A stretch of DNA of 64,000 bases from JAEUIG01 sp046349775 (GCA_046349775.1 JAXMBS010000021.1:12066-76065), one strand, 5' to 3'. Counted from the first letter of the stretch, positions 9,470 through 19,800 are shown. Numbers and translations: made by a program. The notes: generated from the letters alone by a model not told the origin.

Positions 9470-10879
9470 ATGAGACAATGCCTGATTGTTCTGGCTTGCC
9501 TGGTGGCGGTGAGTGACGGGACAGCCGCGGAGCCGTTGCGATCGCAACATCGATGGTCGACGCCTCGCCGCTGATCGTCGCCATTGGTCACGATCTCGAC
9601 GAAAGAAGTCACGACGCCGCTGAGTTGCCGCGGAATCGTGCTGCTGGGGAACGAGTCGCCGATCGTCCTCTGCGCCGTGGACTGGATCGGGATCGGCAAC
9701 GACGGGCATCGCGAGTTCCGGGAACAGCTGGCTGCGGCTGCCGGCACGACGCCGGAGCGGGTCGCAGTCCACGCGCTGCACCAGCACGATGCGCCCTGGT
9801 GTGATTTCTCGATGGCCGAACTGGCAGCGGCCGACGGCATCAGTGCGCAATACCAGGATGTCGGATTCGCACGGGACGTGATCCGCCGGACCGCGGCCGC
9901 GATCCAGGAGGCGCTACGCGTGCCGTTCAAGGTGACGGACGTCGCGTTTTCGACGGGACGCGTCGAACAGGTCGCGTCGAACCGACGGATTCTGGGTGCA
10001 GACGGCAAAGTCGCGCATGTCCGGTGGACGGCCACCGAGGATCCGGCCGTGCGCGCCTATCCCGAAGGCGTCATCGATCCGCTGGTGCGGATGATCACGT
10101 TCTATCTGGGAGAACAGCCGCTGGTGGCGCTCACGTACTATGCGACGCACCCGCAGAGCTACTACCGCACGGGTCAGGCGACGCCGGACTTTCCGGGATT
10201 GGCGCGGAATGCGCGGCAGGAAGCGACGGGCGTGCTGCACGTGCACTTCGACGGCGCGGGGGGCAACATCGGGGCAGGAAAGTACAACGACGGCGCACAC
10301 GCGAATCGGCAGGTCCTGGCGGACCGCATGGCGGCCGGCATGGAACTGGCATGGCAGGGAGCGACGCGCGTGCCCATCACGGCGGACCAGGTTTCATGGA
10401 GATCCGTGGCCGTTGCGTTGCCGCCGGCCGCGTATCTCGATGAAGCGGAGCTGCTGTCGATTATCAATGATCCCAAGCAGCACAAGCAGAATCGGTGGGA
10501 CTCCGCAGGCGGGCTGGTCTGCCAGCGCTGCCGGGCAGGACGCCATCGATGTCGGCTGTCTGACGCTGGGAATGCCCGCATCCTCCACATGCCGGGAGAG
10601 CTGTTCGTCGGTGGAGTATCAACTGGCGGCACAGGAGCTGCGGCCGGACCTGTTTGTGTGCATGGCGGCGTATGGGGACTATGCCGCGGGTACATTGGGA
10701 CCGACATTGCGTACGACGAGGAAGGGTACGAAACGTCGCGCGGTTCGTCGCTGGTGGCGCCGGGATCGGAAGCGGTGCTGGTGGGCGCGATGCGGGAGTT
10801 ACTGGAGGCGAAACACGTTCCGCTGGCACCGCTGGGAGCGGCGCGCACGAACGGGAGGTCGCAGGCGCGCGGCAAATGA
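9470..10879 (+). CDS. ceramidase-like secreted protein, frameshifted
   Basis: Exported protein with similarity of layout to the neutral/alkaline non-lysosomal ceramidase-like proteins common in Planctomycetes; the substrate is unknown. It begins with a signal peptide (MRQCLIVLACLVAVSDG). The body is LGNESPIVLCAVDWIGIGN, VHALHQHDAPWCDF, YATHPQSYY and HFDGAGGNIGAGKYND, the Ser/His/Asp-rich motifs of the fold. Frame changes occur at about 9540-9590 and again at about 10520-10690. There the sequence alternates GQDAIDVGCLTLG, MPGELFV, EYQLAAQELRPDLFVCMAAY and IGTDIAYDEEGYE between two frames. The alternating frame returns point to compensating single-base indels, not decay. Function call is moderate. 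Confidence 0.65.
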
Positions 10880-10937
10880 TGGCGGGTGCGAAGCCGCAAG
10901 CGACGATCGCCGACCCGTCACAGCGTGCCTGGCACCC

Positions 10938-10975
10938 TTTGGGAGGGCGAGGCTCCCGCCGAGCCGCTCGTGTCA
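10938..10975. repeat. GGAGGGCGAGGCTCC repeat core (partial copy)
   Basis: Shares the GGGAGGGCGAGGCTCC-GCCGAGCCG core with the copies at 9248-9273 and 52926-52951. It lies in the 150-bp gap between the ceramidase-like gene and pabA. No terminal inverted repeats were found for this copy. Confidence 0.55.
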
Positions 10976-11029
10976 CCACGCTTCCGGCGAATCAGCGATT
11001 CGGCGAACGGTCACGACTCTGGCGGACTC

Positions 11030-11712
11030 TCAGTGCGCGCCGGGCAGGGGAAGCGGCGCGGGCGAGTCCAGCGGCTGGGCGTAGAAATCCGGTGGCCAGC
11101 GCAGACTGCGGCCGCTCAGTATCGGAGGAAGTTGCGTCTCAATTCCGGCGATGTGCAGAAAGTTCGCCAGCAGTCGATGCCCGGACTGCGTGAGGATCGA
11201 CTCCGGATGAAACTGGACTCCGAAGACGGGCCTTGTGCGGTGGGCCAGCGCCATGACAAGACCGTCGTCCGTGCGTGCGGTTACGACCAGTTCGGGTGGC
11301 AGCGATGCTGCGGGAACGATCAGTGAGTGATAGCGCGTCGCACGCAGCGGGTTGGGAAGTCCTGTGAAGAGTCCGGTCCCGTCATGGAGGATCGACGACG
11401 TGCGGCCGTGGACCGGTTCCGGAGCGCGGACGACGTCGCCTCCGAGCGCGGCGGCGATGGCCTGGTGTCCGAGGCAGACCCCCAGGATTGGGATCCGCGC
11501 ACTCAGCTCTCGGACGGCCTCCTGGCAGACGCCGGCTTCGTTCGGAGTGCACGGACCGGGCGAGAGGATGATCGCGTCCGGGCGCTGGCCGTTCGATGTC
11601 GGCCACACTCACAGCGTCGCTGCGCATCACGCGCGTTTCACACCCCCAGCTCCTCGACATAGCGGGCGAGGTTGTGGACGAAGCTGTCGTAATTGTCGAG
11701 CAGCAGGAGCAT
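11030..11712 (-). CDS. pabA: anthranilate/aminodeoxychorismate synthase glutamine amidotransferase subunit, frameshifted
   Basis: Class-I glutamine amidotransferase that supplies ammonia to anthranilate synthase (TrpG) or aminodeoxychorismate synthase (PabA). It starts at the ATG at 11712 with MLLLLDNYDSFVHNLARYVE, then changes frame for ETRVMRSDAVSVADI, then changes again for PDAIILSPGPCTPNEAG. The rest is intact: GVCLGHQAIAAALGG (nucleophile Cys), HGRTSSI and FGVQFHPESILT (catalytic His-Glu). Two indels in the first 60 codons explain the break. All catalytic residues survive, so assembly error is likely. TrpG and PabA cannot be separated here; the symbol is the generic choice. Confidence 0.8.
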
Positions 11713-11837
11713 CGCGAGGGTCGAGTGGTGAGCGGGAGCGAGGCTCGACCGGTGCTTGTGATTGAGCTTATGCTGCGGGGCGGCGGCGTGCTTCTTATTC
11801 TCGACCGTCGGTCCCCTCCTCCCACAGGAATTCTGCC

Positions 11838-12930
11838 ATGACCTCGCGCGCAAAGTCACACGGTTTCCTGACGCCGGTTTCTGGCGGCCACTGCCGGCGG
11901 CGCTGCCGCGGCCTTCGCGGCTCCGGCCGTGATCACCGCGTCGAAGACCGATTCGCGTGTCGTGCTGGGGGACGGGGATTACAAGTACGAAGTCCATCAC
12001 GCCTGGCCGCAATTGCCGTCGCAGTTTCAGTGGCAGACGACGCACAACGTGGCGGTCGACCGGGACGGCAATCTGTACGTGATTCACGAAGGCAAACAGG
12101 ACCTTCCGGAGCATCCGGCGATTTTTGTGTTCGACAAGGATGGGAAATACGTCCGGTCGTTCGGGGCGGAGTTCCAGGGGGGCGGACACGGCATCGAAGT
12201 CCGCGACGAAGGGGAGCAGTTCCTGTATGTGTGCGCGTATCAGCAGGTGAAGTCGTTTGCCAAGCTGAGCCTGAAGGGGGAAGTCGTCTGGCGGAAGCAC
12301 GCGCCGATGCCGCAGTCGGGCGTGTACGCGGCCGAGGAGGACACGAACCCGCAAGGTCTGGGGCCGCGACTGGTTCATGCCGACGAACTTCGCTTTCTCG
12401 ATAACGGCGGGTTCTGCTGGCGGACGGCTACGGCTCATTTTATATCCACGAGTATGACGCGGATGGCAACTGGAAACGCAGCTTCGGCGGTCCGGCAGCG
12501 GTGACGGCAAGTTCGATACGCCGCACGGCGTGTGGATCGATCGTCATCCGGCCGGACGGCGATTGTGGTCTGCGACCGGGCGCATAACACGCTGCAATAC
12601 CTGTCGATGGCTGGGGAATACCAGGAGACGCCGAGCGGCTACGGGCTGCCGGCGAATATCGATACCGCAGGACCTGATGGTGATTCCGGAGCCTGGGGCC
12701 ATGGGCTCACGTTGCTGAACGCAAAGAACGAGGTCGTCGCCCAGCTTGGAAACGACGTCGAGCGGATCAGCGGCAAAGACGGCGGCCAGATCCGCGGCAA
12801 GCCGGACCTGTGGATCGACGGAAGTTCGTCCACCCGCACGACGCGTGCTTCGACAAGAACGGCGCATCTTCAGTCGCTAACGGGGTGGCGACCGGCTGCG
12901 TGTCGAAGCTCAAGCGGCCTCAGCGAGTGA
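11838..12930 (+). CDS. TAT-exported six-bladed beta-propeller / NHL-repeat protein, frameshifted
   Basis: Exported beta-propeller of the NHL / peptidyl-alpha-hydroxyglycine-lyase-like class. A twin-arginine signal is readable as RRFLAATAGGAAAAFAAPAV once a frame change near 11870 is allowed. The propeller follows: HNVAVDRDGNLYVIHEG, FVFDKDGKYVRSFGAEFQGG, then after further frame changes GSGDGKFDTPHGVW, VCDRAHNTLQYLS, GYGLPANIDT, LLNAKNEVVAQLGND and KFVHPHDACFDKNG. At least five indels are needed. Three HGxxxD/HPHD-type blade motifs are preserved, so the encoded protein is probably intact in the organism. The end is taken at the stop near 12930. Confidence 0.7.
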
Positions 12931-13074
12931 TTGTTACTTGATCGACAGCGAGAGCCGGCCGGCGTCGGGCGCGCAGTTGCTGGATTTCGATCCGCAGCGG
13001 CGTGCCGTCAGGGATCGGCAACTCGAGTCGCCGTTGACCTTGATGGCCGGCGCAGGGCGGCAGTGCCCTGCGAT

Positions 13075-14508
13075 TCAAGCGCGCGGGGCAATGATGGAAC
13101 CCAGGGCGAATCCTCCGCCATCAGACGGTTGCAATTTGAAGCCGGCCGGACGGAGAGATACAGCGTCCTCAGTGGTATTGTCGACCGTGTATCGGAGCGT
13201 AATCGGCGTCATGGGCAGGTCGACGAGCGGAGGGAGCGTCAGCGCTGCGCGGGCGTCGATGACGATTTCGTTGTTCGCATACATGATCTGCAGCGGCGAC
13301 TGATCGTCGAACCGCACCGTCAGGCTTTTGATTGCGGCGATGGCCTCCGGGGGGACCGGCTCGATCTCAATCCCGAGGCCCTGCAGGGTGTCGAGGACGG
13401 ACAACAGCGCGGTCGCTGGCTCGACGACGTCCGCCATGCGGATCGTCGCTCCGGCAAGTCCCAGGCGGCTCAACGAGTCATTCAACGCGGCATCCCGGAA
13501 CGTCAACCGACCGATGGTATCCGCCTCAATTGGGTCACCATCCGTCGTTGGCGTCAGGCGCTGCGCCGTCACGCGTCGCGTAGGAACCGGCTGAGAGACC
13601 GGTGTCGGGACGCGTTCGGTCGCAGTCGCGCCGTCTGCAATGCGCACGCTGTACTGGGCCCATTCCTGGGAACTGCGGCCTTGGATGCGCAGCCCAGAGA
13701 ATCCGTATTGCTGCAAGGCAGGCATGACGTGATCCAACCAGCCGCGGTTGAGTCGTGCCAGTTCAGCGTCGATGCGGCGGTTGAATTCCGTGCCGACACC
13801 CTCCCTGATTTTCTGGGCGGCGATCGCTTCTCCGGCGGAGCGCTGCGACTCGGCCGCCTGAAACGCAATCGACGACGCCAGCGGGCCGAGCAGCGGCACG
13901 CCACTGACTGGAGTGTTGGCGCCGACTGTCTGATTGAACGGGACCACGTCGACGTGCGGACGCTCTGTACGGAACAGGTTGCCGTCGTGCAGCACGAACT
14001 TGGTTGCAGTGAAGCGATGCTGACCCAGCGTCTGGATCGCTGCCTGCGGCGTGTAGCCGACGGTCTCGGAACGGTTGTTGCCGCTGAGGACGAGATCGAG
14101 GCCGACACCCTGCGCGGACTCTCGCAGATTGATGCTGATGGACGTGGTCGTCGATTCGACGCCGTGCACGTCCGCGCCGAGGACGAAGTCGCGCACGGGG
14201 GATTGGCGCTGGTCGGTGCGGCCGATGATCCGGTTCAGCAGCGATTCATGGACGTCGATGATCAGCGCACCGTTGGCGTCGGTCGGAAGTGGAGGCGTGG
14301 TGGCAATGTGGCGGGCCGTCGTCGTGCAATCGCACGGGGGAGCGGGATTCGTCGAGGCAATTTCCGGGCCTGGCAGGAGCGGCTGGGCGGCCGCCGGCGA
14401 GGAAACTGCGATCAGCCAAAGCAGTGCAGGAACGAAACGCCGTTCCCGCGGCGGGCAGGGAACTGGCACGCCGTGAATTGCACCTGACGTCGGCCGAAAT
14501 GTGGACAT
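13075..14508 (-). CDS. secreted protein of unknown function
   Basis: 477 residues. An N-terminal hydrophobic stretch (FVPALLWLIAVSSPAAAQP) looks like a signal peptide with cleavage after AQA/AAAQ. The mature part has ALIIDVHESLLNRIIGR and a long central helix-rich segment (AGEAIAAQKIREGVGTEFN). The C-terminal region contains DSLSRLGLAGATIRMADV and VDLPMTPITLRYTV. I do not recognise a named family; similar-looking exported proteins are frequent in planctomycete genomes. The opposite strand is also open over much of this span, but its translation is rich in Arg/His/Asp with no domain, typical of an antisense shadow. It lies upstream of nothing obvious on its strand. Confidence 0.65.
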   Translation of the reverse strand: MSTFRPTSGAIHGVPVPCPPRERRFVPALLWLIAVSSPAAAQPLLPGPEIASTNPAPPCDCTTTARHIATTPPLPTDANGALIIDVHESLLNRIIGRTDQRQSPVRDFVLGADVHGVESTTTSISINLRESAQGVGLDLVLSGNNRSETVGYTPQAAIQTLGQHRFTATKFVLHDGNLFRTERPHVDVVPFNQTVGANTPVSGVPLLGPLASSIAFQAAESQRSAGEAIAAQKIREGVGTEFNRRIDAELARLNRGWLDHVMPALQQYGFSGLRIQGRSSQEWAQYSVRIADGATATERVPTPVSQPVPTRRVTAQRLTPTTDGDPIEADTIGRLTFRDAALNDSLSRLGLAGATIRMADVVEPATALLSVLDTLQGLGIEIEPVPPEAIAAIKSLTVRFDDQSPLQIMYANNEIVIDARAALTLPPLVDLPMTPITLRYTVDNTTEDAVSLRPAGFKLQPSDGGGFALGSIIAPRA

Positions 14509-14623
14509 CGCCGATCAGACATGGAACGCGAACTGTCTCCACCCCGGTCGGGGGGAGGAAGATCGGCATCCATTGTCACCGCGTCGCCCAATGAAGAAAA
14601 GGGCCACTGCGGCTGATCTTGGG

Positions 14624-17600
14624 TTACGGCACGTTCTGACCGTTGACGTTGAAGTGCCCCTGTGTGGTCCCGGCCGGGATGAAGAAGGGGGTGGTGGCGT
14701 TGAGGACGTTATTCGCCTTAACGCCTTGCAGTGTCACGGTATCGGTAATTGACTGGAAGATAATGCCGCGATCGATCAGAGCGCCCGGACCGCGGAAGTC
14801 GAGCGTGTTCAGTTCCATCTCAATGCTGGACGGGCCGTTCAATGCGTTGAACAGGATGCCGGTACCTCCGCCGGCGACATCAATGATCTGATTGCTCAAA
14901 ATGGATACGTTCGCGGATTTGGCCAGCGTCAGATCCAGTCCGGTGGTCCCGGTACTGTTAAATGCGATCTTGTTCCCGCCGACCACCAGCTCCGACGGGC
15001 CTCCCGTGTTGACCAGCAGGGCAGTGTTCGCATTGCCGTCCATGAGCATCACGTTGTTGCCGACCGAAATCTGAGCGAGCCCGATGCCGTGGGTCGTGAA
15101 GCCGTAGCCCACGTCGTGATCGCCAGTGGTCTGGATGCCGTTGTTGACGGCGTTGGCCAGCAGGATCCCGCTCCAGTCGAGTCCGACGGCCGTCACAAAG
15201 TTGGCATGCGTTTTGATCGAATTCCCCTGGAAGGAGAAGTTCAGCGTCGAGCCTTCCGAGCCTGCGAGGCCGGAAACCCGGATCGCGTCGCCCGTGTTCG
15301 ATTCGATGGTGTTGGTGTTCATGTTGAACACGCGCGATCCCGCCTTGTCGACCTCATACACGATTGTGGCGTCCAAGCTGCCGTTGTTCAGATACTGGCT
15401 GTTGATGGAATGGAACTCGTCGACGTTCAGCAGCTTGAGACCAAAAGACGTTGAATCGGTGACGCGCAGATTGGTCAGTGCGAGTTGCTTGACATTGTCG
15501 GCCTGCAGGCCGATGCCATTCTGCTTCAGGTCGAGTCCGGCCAGCCCGACGGTCGCGAAGTCCTTGATGTAGACGCCGACGCCGGCGTGCTGAATGAGAC
15601 CGGCACTGCCGAGCACCGCCGAGTTGGCCAGGGCGAACACGCCGTCGCCGCCGACGATGCGGATGCCGTAGGCGCCACCGCTGGCCGCAACACTGGTCAG
15701 GAGCGCGTTCAGCTTGGTGTCTTCGGCGTCGAATGCGGCGCCGCCAGTCGTGGAGAGGTCGCCGGTCGCAATCGTCAGTCGTTCGCTGTCGCGCGCGTAC
15801 AAGGCAGGCGCGTTTGTCGATTCCGCGTGCAGTCTGTTGAACCAGGTCTCGCCGTCGTTGTGTTCGATGTCGACGGCGGTCCGACCGGTGGCTCCCTTGA
15901 TCGACGCAATGTTGATGAGCGTATTGCCGTCGCGATTCTGGACCGAGAGCCCGGTCCCCGCAGCATTCGTGATCGTGGTCGTATTGAGCATCGTTACCTG
16001 GCCGCTGCCGCCGTCAATTTCAACGCCGATGCCGGAGGAGTTCCTGACCGTCACGTTGTCCAGAATGACGTCGCCGTCGTTGTTGGCGAGGCGGATGCCG
16101 TCGCCGCCGTCTTCGGCGATCGTTGAGCCGGACATATTGATCGTGCCGTCAGTCGTATTGGTAATGAGCAGCGAACGGCCGGTGGAGGATTCGATCCGGC
16201 CGTCATACCACATGTTCGCGGTGCCGCCATCGATGCGCAGGCCGGCGCCGGCGGCGTCCTTGATGAGCATGCCGGACATCAGGGAATTGCCGGACGCATT
16301 CTGGATGTAAACGCCGTTGCCGCCGGCGTTGTTGACCTGCACATTATTGATTGCGAAGTCATGCACGCCGCTGGCATAGATGCCGTTCCCCGTCGGCGAA
16401 TTGATGACGAAGCCGGAGATCACACTGTTGTTGGCCATCGTGACGGCATTGCCGCTCACACCCTGGATGATCGGGGCGACCCCGGCGGCGCCGATCTGAG
16501 GCAACAACACCGACCCGTAGCCCTGGATATTGAGCCAGTCCTGTGATCCGTTCCCCTGGCCAATGAGCACCTGGCCGCTCTGCAGAACGATGGGTTCGTT
16601 CAGGACGGCGCCGGCGTGCACGAGAATGACGTCCGCCCCGGCAGTCTGGGCGGCGGCAACCGTTGCCCAGGGGCTGTCCACCGTGCCGCTGGCGCTGATA
16701 CCTGCGCCGACATGCTGAATGACGTACGGGAGCTGCGTATTGGGATTAATCGCCGTGACGCCGACGGTGGTCTCCTTGCGGCGTCCGACGATCACGTTGT
16801 AGTTGCGATAGACCCACTCACCCATCCGGTCGTACCGCAAGGCGCGGCTGGTTTCGGTGCGCTTGAAGCCGCCGAAGTACGCCCAACTGACGCCGAGCAT
16901 TACGTTGGTGCCAAAAAAGCGGTCGGTCGTGAATAGTGCCTGAGCATCGAGCGAGGGGATGATCGATCCTTCGATGCGGGCTTTGGCGCCGTTGATCGGG
17001 GGAGCGCCATTGCCGCCGAAGTTGTAGCCGCCAACGTACACGCGGAGATTGTGCTGCCGCAGCACGGTTGCCGGCAGCGGCATGCCGATTTCGTAGTCCA
17101 CCCCGGCCAATGCGACGCCGAACACCTGCAGGCGGTCGAACAGCAGTTGGTTGCCGACGAACCGCGGATTGATCAGCCGGTCGGCAATTTGGCGGTCGGT
17201 CTGGCCGACCGGCAGGTAGCCATTGAGCCGCACATCGAACAGGTCGCTGTACTGTTCCAGGCTGAGTCCGAGTTGTTGATAGAACCGGCCCACGGTGTCG
17301 TCGCCGTCGTACCACAGACTGGCGCCGAAAATGTTGCCGGCGCCCCAGGGACGCATGCGGTAACCAAGGCCGATGTTTCCGCCGACGTTCCCGTAGTTCG
17401 AAACGAACAACCGGCCGTTGCCGAAGAACATCTGATTGTCTTCGAGCAGGTACGGGAATAACTCGACGTTAGTGATCGACGTACTGCGGCCGAAGGTCGG
17501 AAACGCGAGATACTGCACGCGGGCCTGAATTCCGGAGCCGTCGGAGACGGGCTTGAAGATGTCGTCGTCGGGGTCCGAATTCTGGCTGAAGACCGGTGGA

Positions 17601-17749
17601 ACCGACGCCAGCAACATGACAGCCAGCGTGAGGCACACCGCGCCACGGCGCTTGAAGCCGCCGAAGGGTGCGTGCGCAGTGCGGACCGTGCGCTGGCGAA
17701 TCTTCGCGAGAGCAGCAGAACTCATGGAATGGGCAATCCACCACGACAT
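14624..17749 (-). CDS. inverse-autotransporter beta-barrel protein with right-handed beta-helix passenger
   Basis: 1041-residue envelope protein. An extended N-terminal signal peptide (hydrophobic core AVCLTLAVMLLASVPPVF) is followed by an invasin/intimin-type outer-membrane barrel (about residues 70-330). Barrel signatures are SLWYDGDDTVGRFYQQLGLS and VGGYNFGGNG. From about residue 340 the sequence becomes short repeated units of a parallel beta-helix (for example NSVISGFVINSPTGNGIYAS and GGTANMWYDGRIESSTGRS), running to the C-terminus. The order barrel-then-passenger is that of inverse autotransporters, so the helix should be displayed at the surface. An in-frame ATG at 17725 is an alternative start. 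It is probably transcribed from the promoter at 17839-17867. Confidence 0.82.
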   Translation of the reverse strand: MSWWIAHSMSSAALAKIRQRTVRTAHAPFGGFKRRGAVCLTLAVMLLASVPPVFSQNSDPDDDIFKPVSDGSGIQARVQYLAFPTFGRSTSITNVELFPYLLEDNQMFFGNGRLFVSNYGNVGGNIGLGYRMRPWGAGNIFGASLWYDGDDTVGRFYQQLGLSLEQYSDLFDVRLNGYLPVGQTDRQIADRLINPRFVGNQLLFDRLQVFGVALAGVDYEIGMPLPATVLRQHNLRVYVGGYNFGGNGAPPINGAKARIEGSIIPSLDAQALFTTDRFFGTNVMLGVSWAYFGGFKRTETSRALRYDRMGEWVYRNYNVIVGRRKETTVGVTAINPNTQLPYVIQHVGAGISASGTVDSPWATVAAAQTAGADVILVHAGAVLNEPIVLQSGQVLIGQGNGSQDWLNIQGYGSVLLPQIGAAGVAPIIQGVSGNAVTMANNSVISGFVINSPTGNGIYASGVHDFAINNVQVNNAGGNGVYIQNASGNSLMSGMLIKDAAGAGLRIDGGTANMWYDGRIESSTGRSLLITNTTDGTINMSGSTIAEDGGDGIRLANNDGDVILDNVTVRNSSGIGVEIDGGSGQVTMLNTTTITNAAGTGLSVQNRDGNTLINIASIKGATGRTAVDIEHNDGETWFNRLHAESTNAPALYARDSERLTIATGDLSTTGGAAFDAEDTKLNALLTSVAASGGAYGIRIVGGDGVFALANSAVLGSAGLIQHAGVGVYIKDFATVGLAGLDLKQNGIGLQADNVKQLALTNLRVTDSTSFGLKLLNVDEFHSINSQYLNNGSLDATIVYEVDKAGSRVFNMNTNTIESNTGDAIRVSGLAGSEGSTLNFSFQGNSIKTHANFVTAVGLDWSGILLANAVNNGIQTTGDHDVGYGFTTHGIGLAQISVGNNVMLMDGNANTALLVNTGGPSELVVGGNKIAFNSTGTTGLDLTLAKSANVSILSNQIIDVAGGGTGILFNALNGPSSIEMELNTLDFRGPGALIDRGIIFQSITDTVTLQGVKANNVLNATTPFFIPAGTTQGHFNVNGQNVP

Positions 17750-18225
17750 CGGCGCAGCGCCGCGCGCACCGCGAGACCGGCGTCGGACGAGGGAACGGGA
17801 AACTTTCGCACTCAGGAAAACTGAGAGAGGGGGCGGGGACGATATCCGGCGGTCTGCGCCCGGTCAATCCGTCAACCGCGAGCTGATGCCGGCAATTCTG
17901 GCCAGCCAGAATTGCGTAAGGTGTTGCTGGTTCTTTCGTTCTGCACACGGATGTGCCATCGCCACCCTTGGCCAACCTTCCCGCAGTCCAGCGGACATTG
18001 CCGGTCGATTGACTTGTCGCGGGCTGCGTCCGCTGCGATGCGGTGTGGATTAACGGCTCACTAGCTGTCAGTGTCGGGAACACTGCCGGGCACACAACCG
18101 GCCGGATCGGCGTTCAGGTTGCCCCGCGCTCTCCATTTGCCCGCGCCGGCATCCGTCGCATACGATGATTTGCTACCGAAACTGCGGTCGACCGCGAATC
18201 AGACCCCGTCGGAACGTGCCGATTC
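17750..18225. other. divergent intergenic region without a gene
   Basis: A 476-bp gap between the divergent inverse-autotransporter and kinase genes. Apart from the promoter candidate at 17839-17867 and a small CTCAG/CTGAG hairpin beside it, I see no coding or RNA signal. No convincing promoter for the kinase was found. Confidence 0.5.
17839..17867 (-). promoter_or_regulatory. candidate sigma-70-type promoter for the inverse autotransporter
   Basis: On the minus strand: -35 TTGACC (17862-17867), a 17-bp spacer, -10 TATCGT (17839-17844). Predicted start is about 17832, giving an 80-110-nt leader. The -35 hexamer matches the TTGAC-N17 form seen at the retron and leuA promoters. Confidence 0.4.
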
Positions 18226-19800
18226 ATGGCTCCTGCGCCGAAGAGTCCCCGTCCGGAAGACGTCCCGACGACCGCCATGTCTTCCCTGGACGCCCAGGCC
18301 GTCGACGGCCCATCCGCAGACGACATGCGGACCTCTGATCCCGTCGCGGACAACGCGGAGCCGCAACGGTTGGGTGAGTTTCGCCTGCTCCGGCGTCTCG
18401 GATCGGGAGGCATGGCCGAGGTCTGGCTCGCGGAACAGACCAGCCTGCACCGGCACGTCGCATTAAAGCTGCTGCGCCGGGAGCTGATGACCGACACGAC
18501 GTACCTGCGGCGATTTGAAGCCGAGGCAAAAGCGGCGGCCGGGCTGAATCATCCGAACATCGTGCAGGTGTATACCGTCGGAGCCTACGACGGGCAGCAC
18601 TTCATCGCGCAGGAATACGTGCAGGGACAGACGCTCAAGACCCTGCTGATGCGCAAGGGCCCGCTCGGCGCGCAGGTGGCGCTGCACATAATGCGGCAGG
18701 TGGCCGCGGCGCTTGTCGCGGCTGCGGAACGCGGCATCGTGCATCGCGACATCAAACCCGAAAACATCATGCTCACCCGCAAGGGGGACGTGAAAGTCGC
18801 CGACTTCGGGCTCGCCCAGATCACTCAAGGGGAGCAACTGCATCTCACCCAGGAAGGGGTGACGATGGGGACTCCCCTGTACATGAGTCCGGAGCAGGTG
18901 AAAGGCAAGAAACTGGACCAGCGGAGCGACATCTATTCATTCGGCGTGACGTGCTATCACATGCTGACCGGACGGACGCCATTCCGCGGCGAGACCGCCG
19001 TGGCCGTGGCGGTGCAGCACGTCAATGACGACCCTGAGCCGTTACGTCAACAGCGGCCGGACCTGCCGCAGGCCATGTGCGACCTTGTGCATCGGATGAT
19101 GGCCAAGGAGCCGGGGGACCGGCCGGCGGACGCCCAGGCGCTTGGCAATGACGTGCGACGTCTGCTGAAGGCTTACAAAGAAAGTGGGCCTGCACAGGAA
19201 GCTGCGCTGGCCGAGCTGGCATCGACGGGACAGTTGAAGGCGCATTCCGGCAAGACGCGCACCGTCGCTGTGGCGGTCGCAGCGGCGGTGCTCATGGCAG
19301 GTGCGAGCGCTGGCATCGGCTGGATGCAGCGCACGCCGAGCATCCTGGAGCTGAAGAGCGCTGTTACGGCCGGCGTTGCCAAAGAGGCGACGGCCCAGGA
19401 GCAGTACGTGCGGGCTCAATTCTCCGGGGGCCTCGAGGAAGAATGGAAAGCCGTACTGGATAATTGGCCCGCGAACGATAATGAAAATCATATCTGGCGG
19501 ATTCGTGCGACGGAGCAACTCGCGTTGCTGTATCTGAAGCAACCTGAGCGCGCCGACGACGCCCGGCGGATGCTGGATCTACTGCGGACTTACGGCAGCA
19601 AGTACGCAGTCGAGGCGACGCTCGGCGACGCGCTCCTGGCGGCGAGTCACAGTCCGCAGGACAACGCGCGTGCGGAGAGCATTCTGGTCACGTCAAAGTC
19701 ACAGTTCGACCGGGACCTCACCGGCACGTGGCAGGAGCGATACATCGACCTCCGCCGTAAGCTGCAACTGGACGGCGGGCCGCCAGACGGCGGACGATAA
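18226..19800 (+). CDS. membrane-anchored serine/threonine protein kinase
   Basis: PknB-like eukaryotic-type kinase, 524 residues. The glycine-rich loop is RLGSGGMAEVWLAE (about 58-70), the ATP-binding Lys is in HVALKLLRR (K81), the catalytic loop is IVHRDIKPEN (about 171-180), DFG is at about 193-195 and the activation-segment SPEQ at about 221-224. A single transmembrane helix (about 342-366) separates the cytoplasmic kinase from a roughly 160-residue extracytoplasmic tail. That tail has helical, TPR-like character (EQLALLYLKQPERADDARRM). Kinases of this layout are strongly expanded in Planctomycetes. The ligand and substrates are unknown. An internal ATG (residue 18) could be the true start. 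Confidence 0.92.
   Translation: MAPAPKSPRPEDVPTTAMSSLDAQAVDGPSADDMRTSDPVADNAEPQRLGEFRLLRRLGSGGMAEVWLAEQTSLHRHVALKLLRRELMTDTTYLRRFEAEAKAAAGLNHPNIVQVYTVGAYDGQHFIAQEYVQGQTLKTLLMRKGPLGAQVALHIMRQVAAALVAAAERGIVHRDIKPENIMLTRKGDVKVADFGLAQITQGEQLHLTQEGVTMGTPLYMSPEQVKGKKLDQRSDIYSFGVTCYHMLTGRTPFRGETAVAVAVQHVNDDPEPLRQQRPDLPQAMCDLVHRMMAKEPGDRPADAQALGNDVRRLLKAYKESGPAQEAALAELASTGQLKAHSGKTRTVAVAVAAAVLMAGASAGIGWMQRTPSILELKSAVTAGVAKEATAQEQYVRAQFSGGLEEEWKAVLDNWPANDNENHIWRIRATEQLALLYLKQPERADDARRMLDLLRTYGSKYAVEATLGDALLAASHSPQDNARAESILVTSKSQFDRDLTGTWQERYIDLRRKLQLDGGPPDGGR

Noticed and set aside
8576..12930. True pseudogenisation of a catabolic/repair island
   Set aside because: Compensating frame returns and fully conserved catalytic motifs in unrelated genes fit sequencing indels better. 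The same error type appears in lnt-neighbouring moeA and in other core genes.
12931..14487. 518-codon open frame on the plus strand
   Set aside because: Antisense to the secreted protein at 13075-14508. The translation is Arg/His/Asp-rich without any domain, whereas the minus-strand product has a signal peptide and normal composition.
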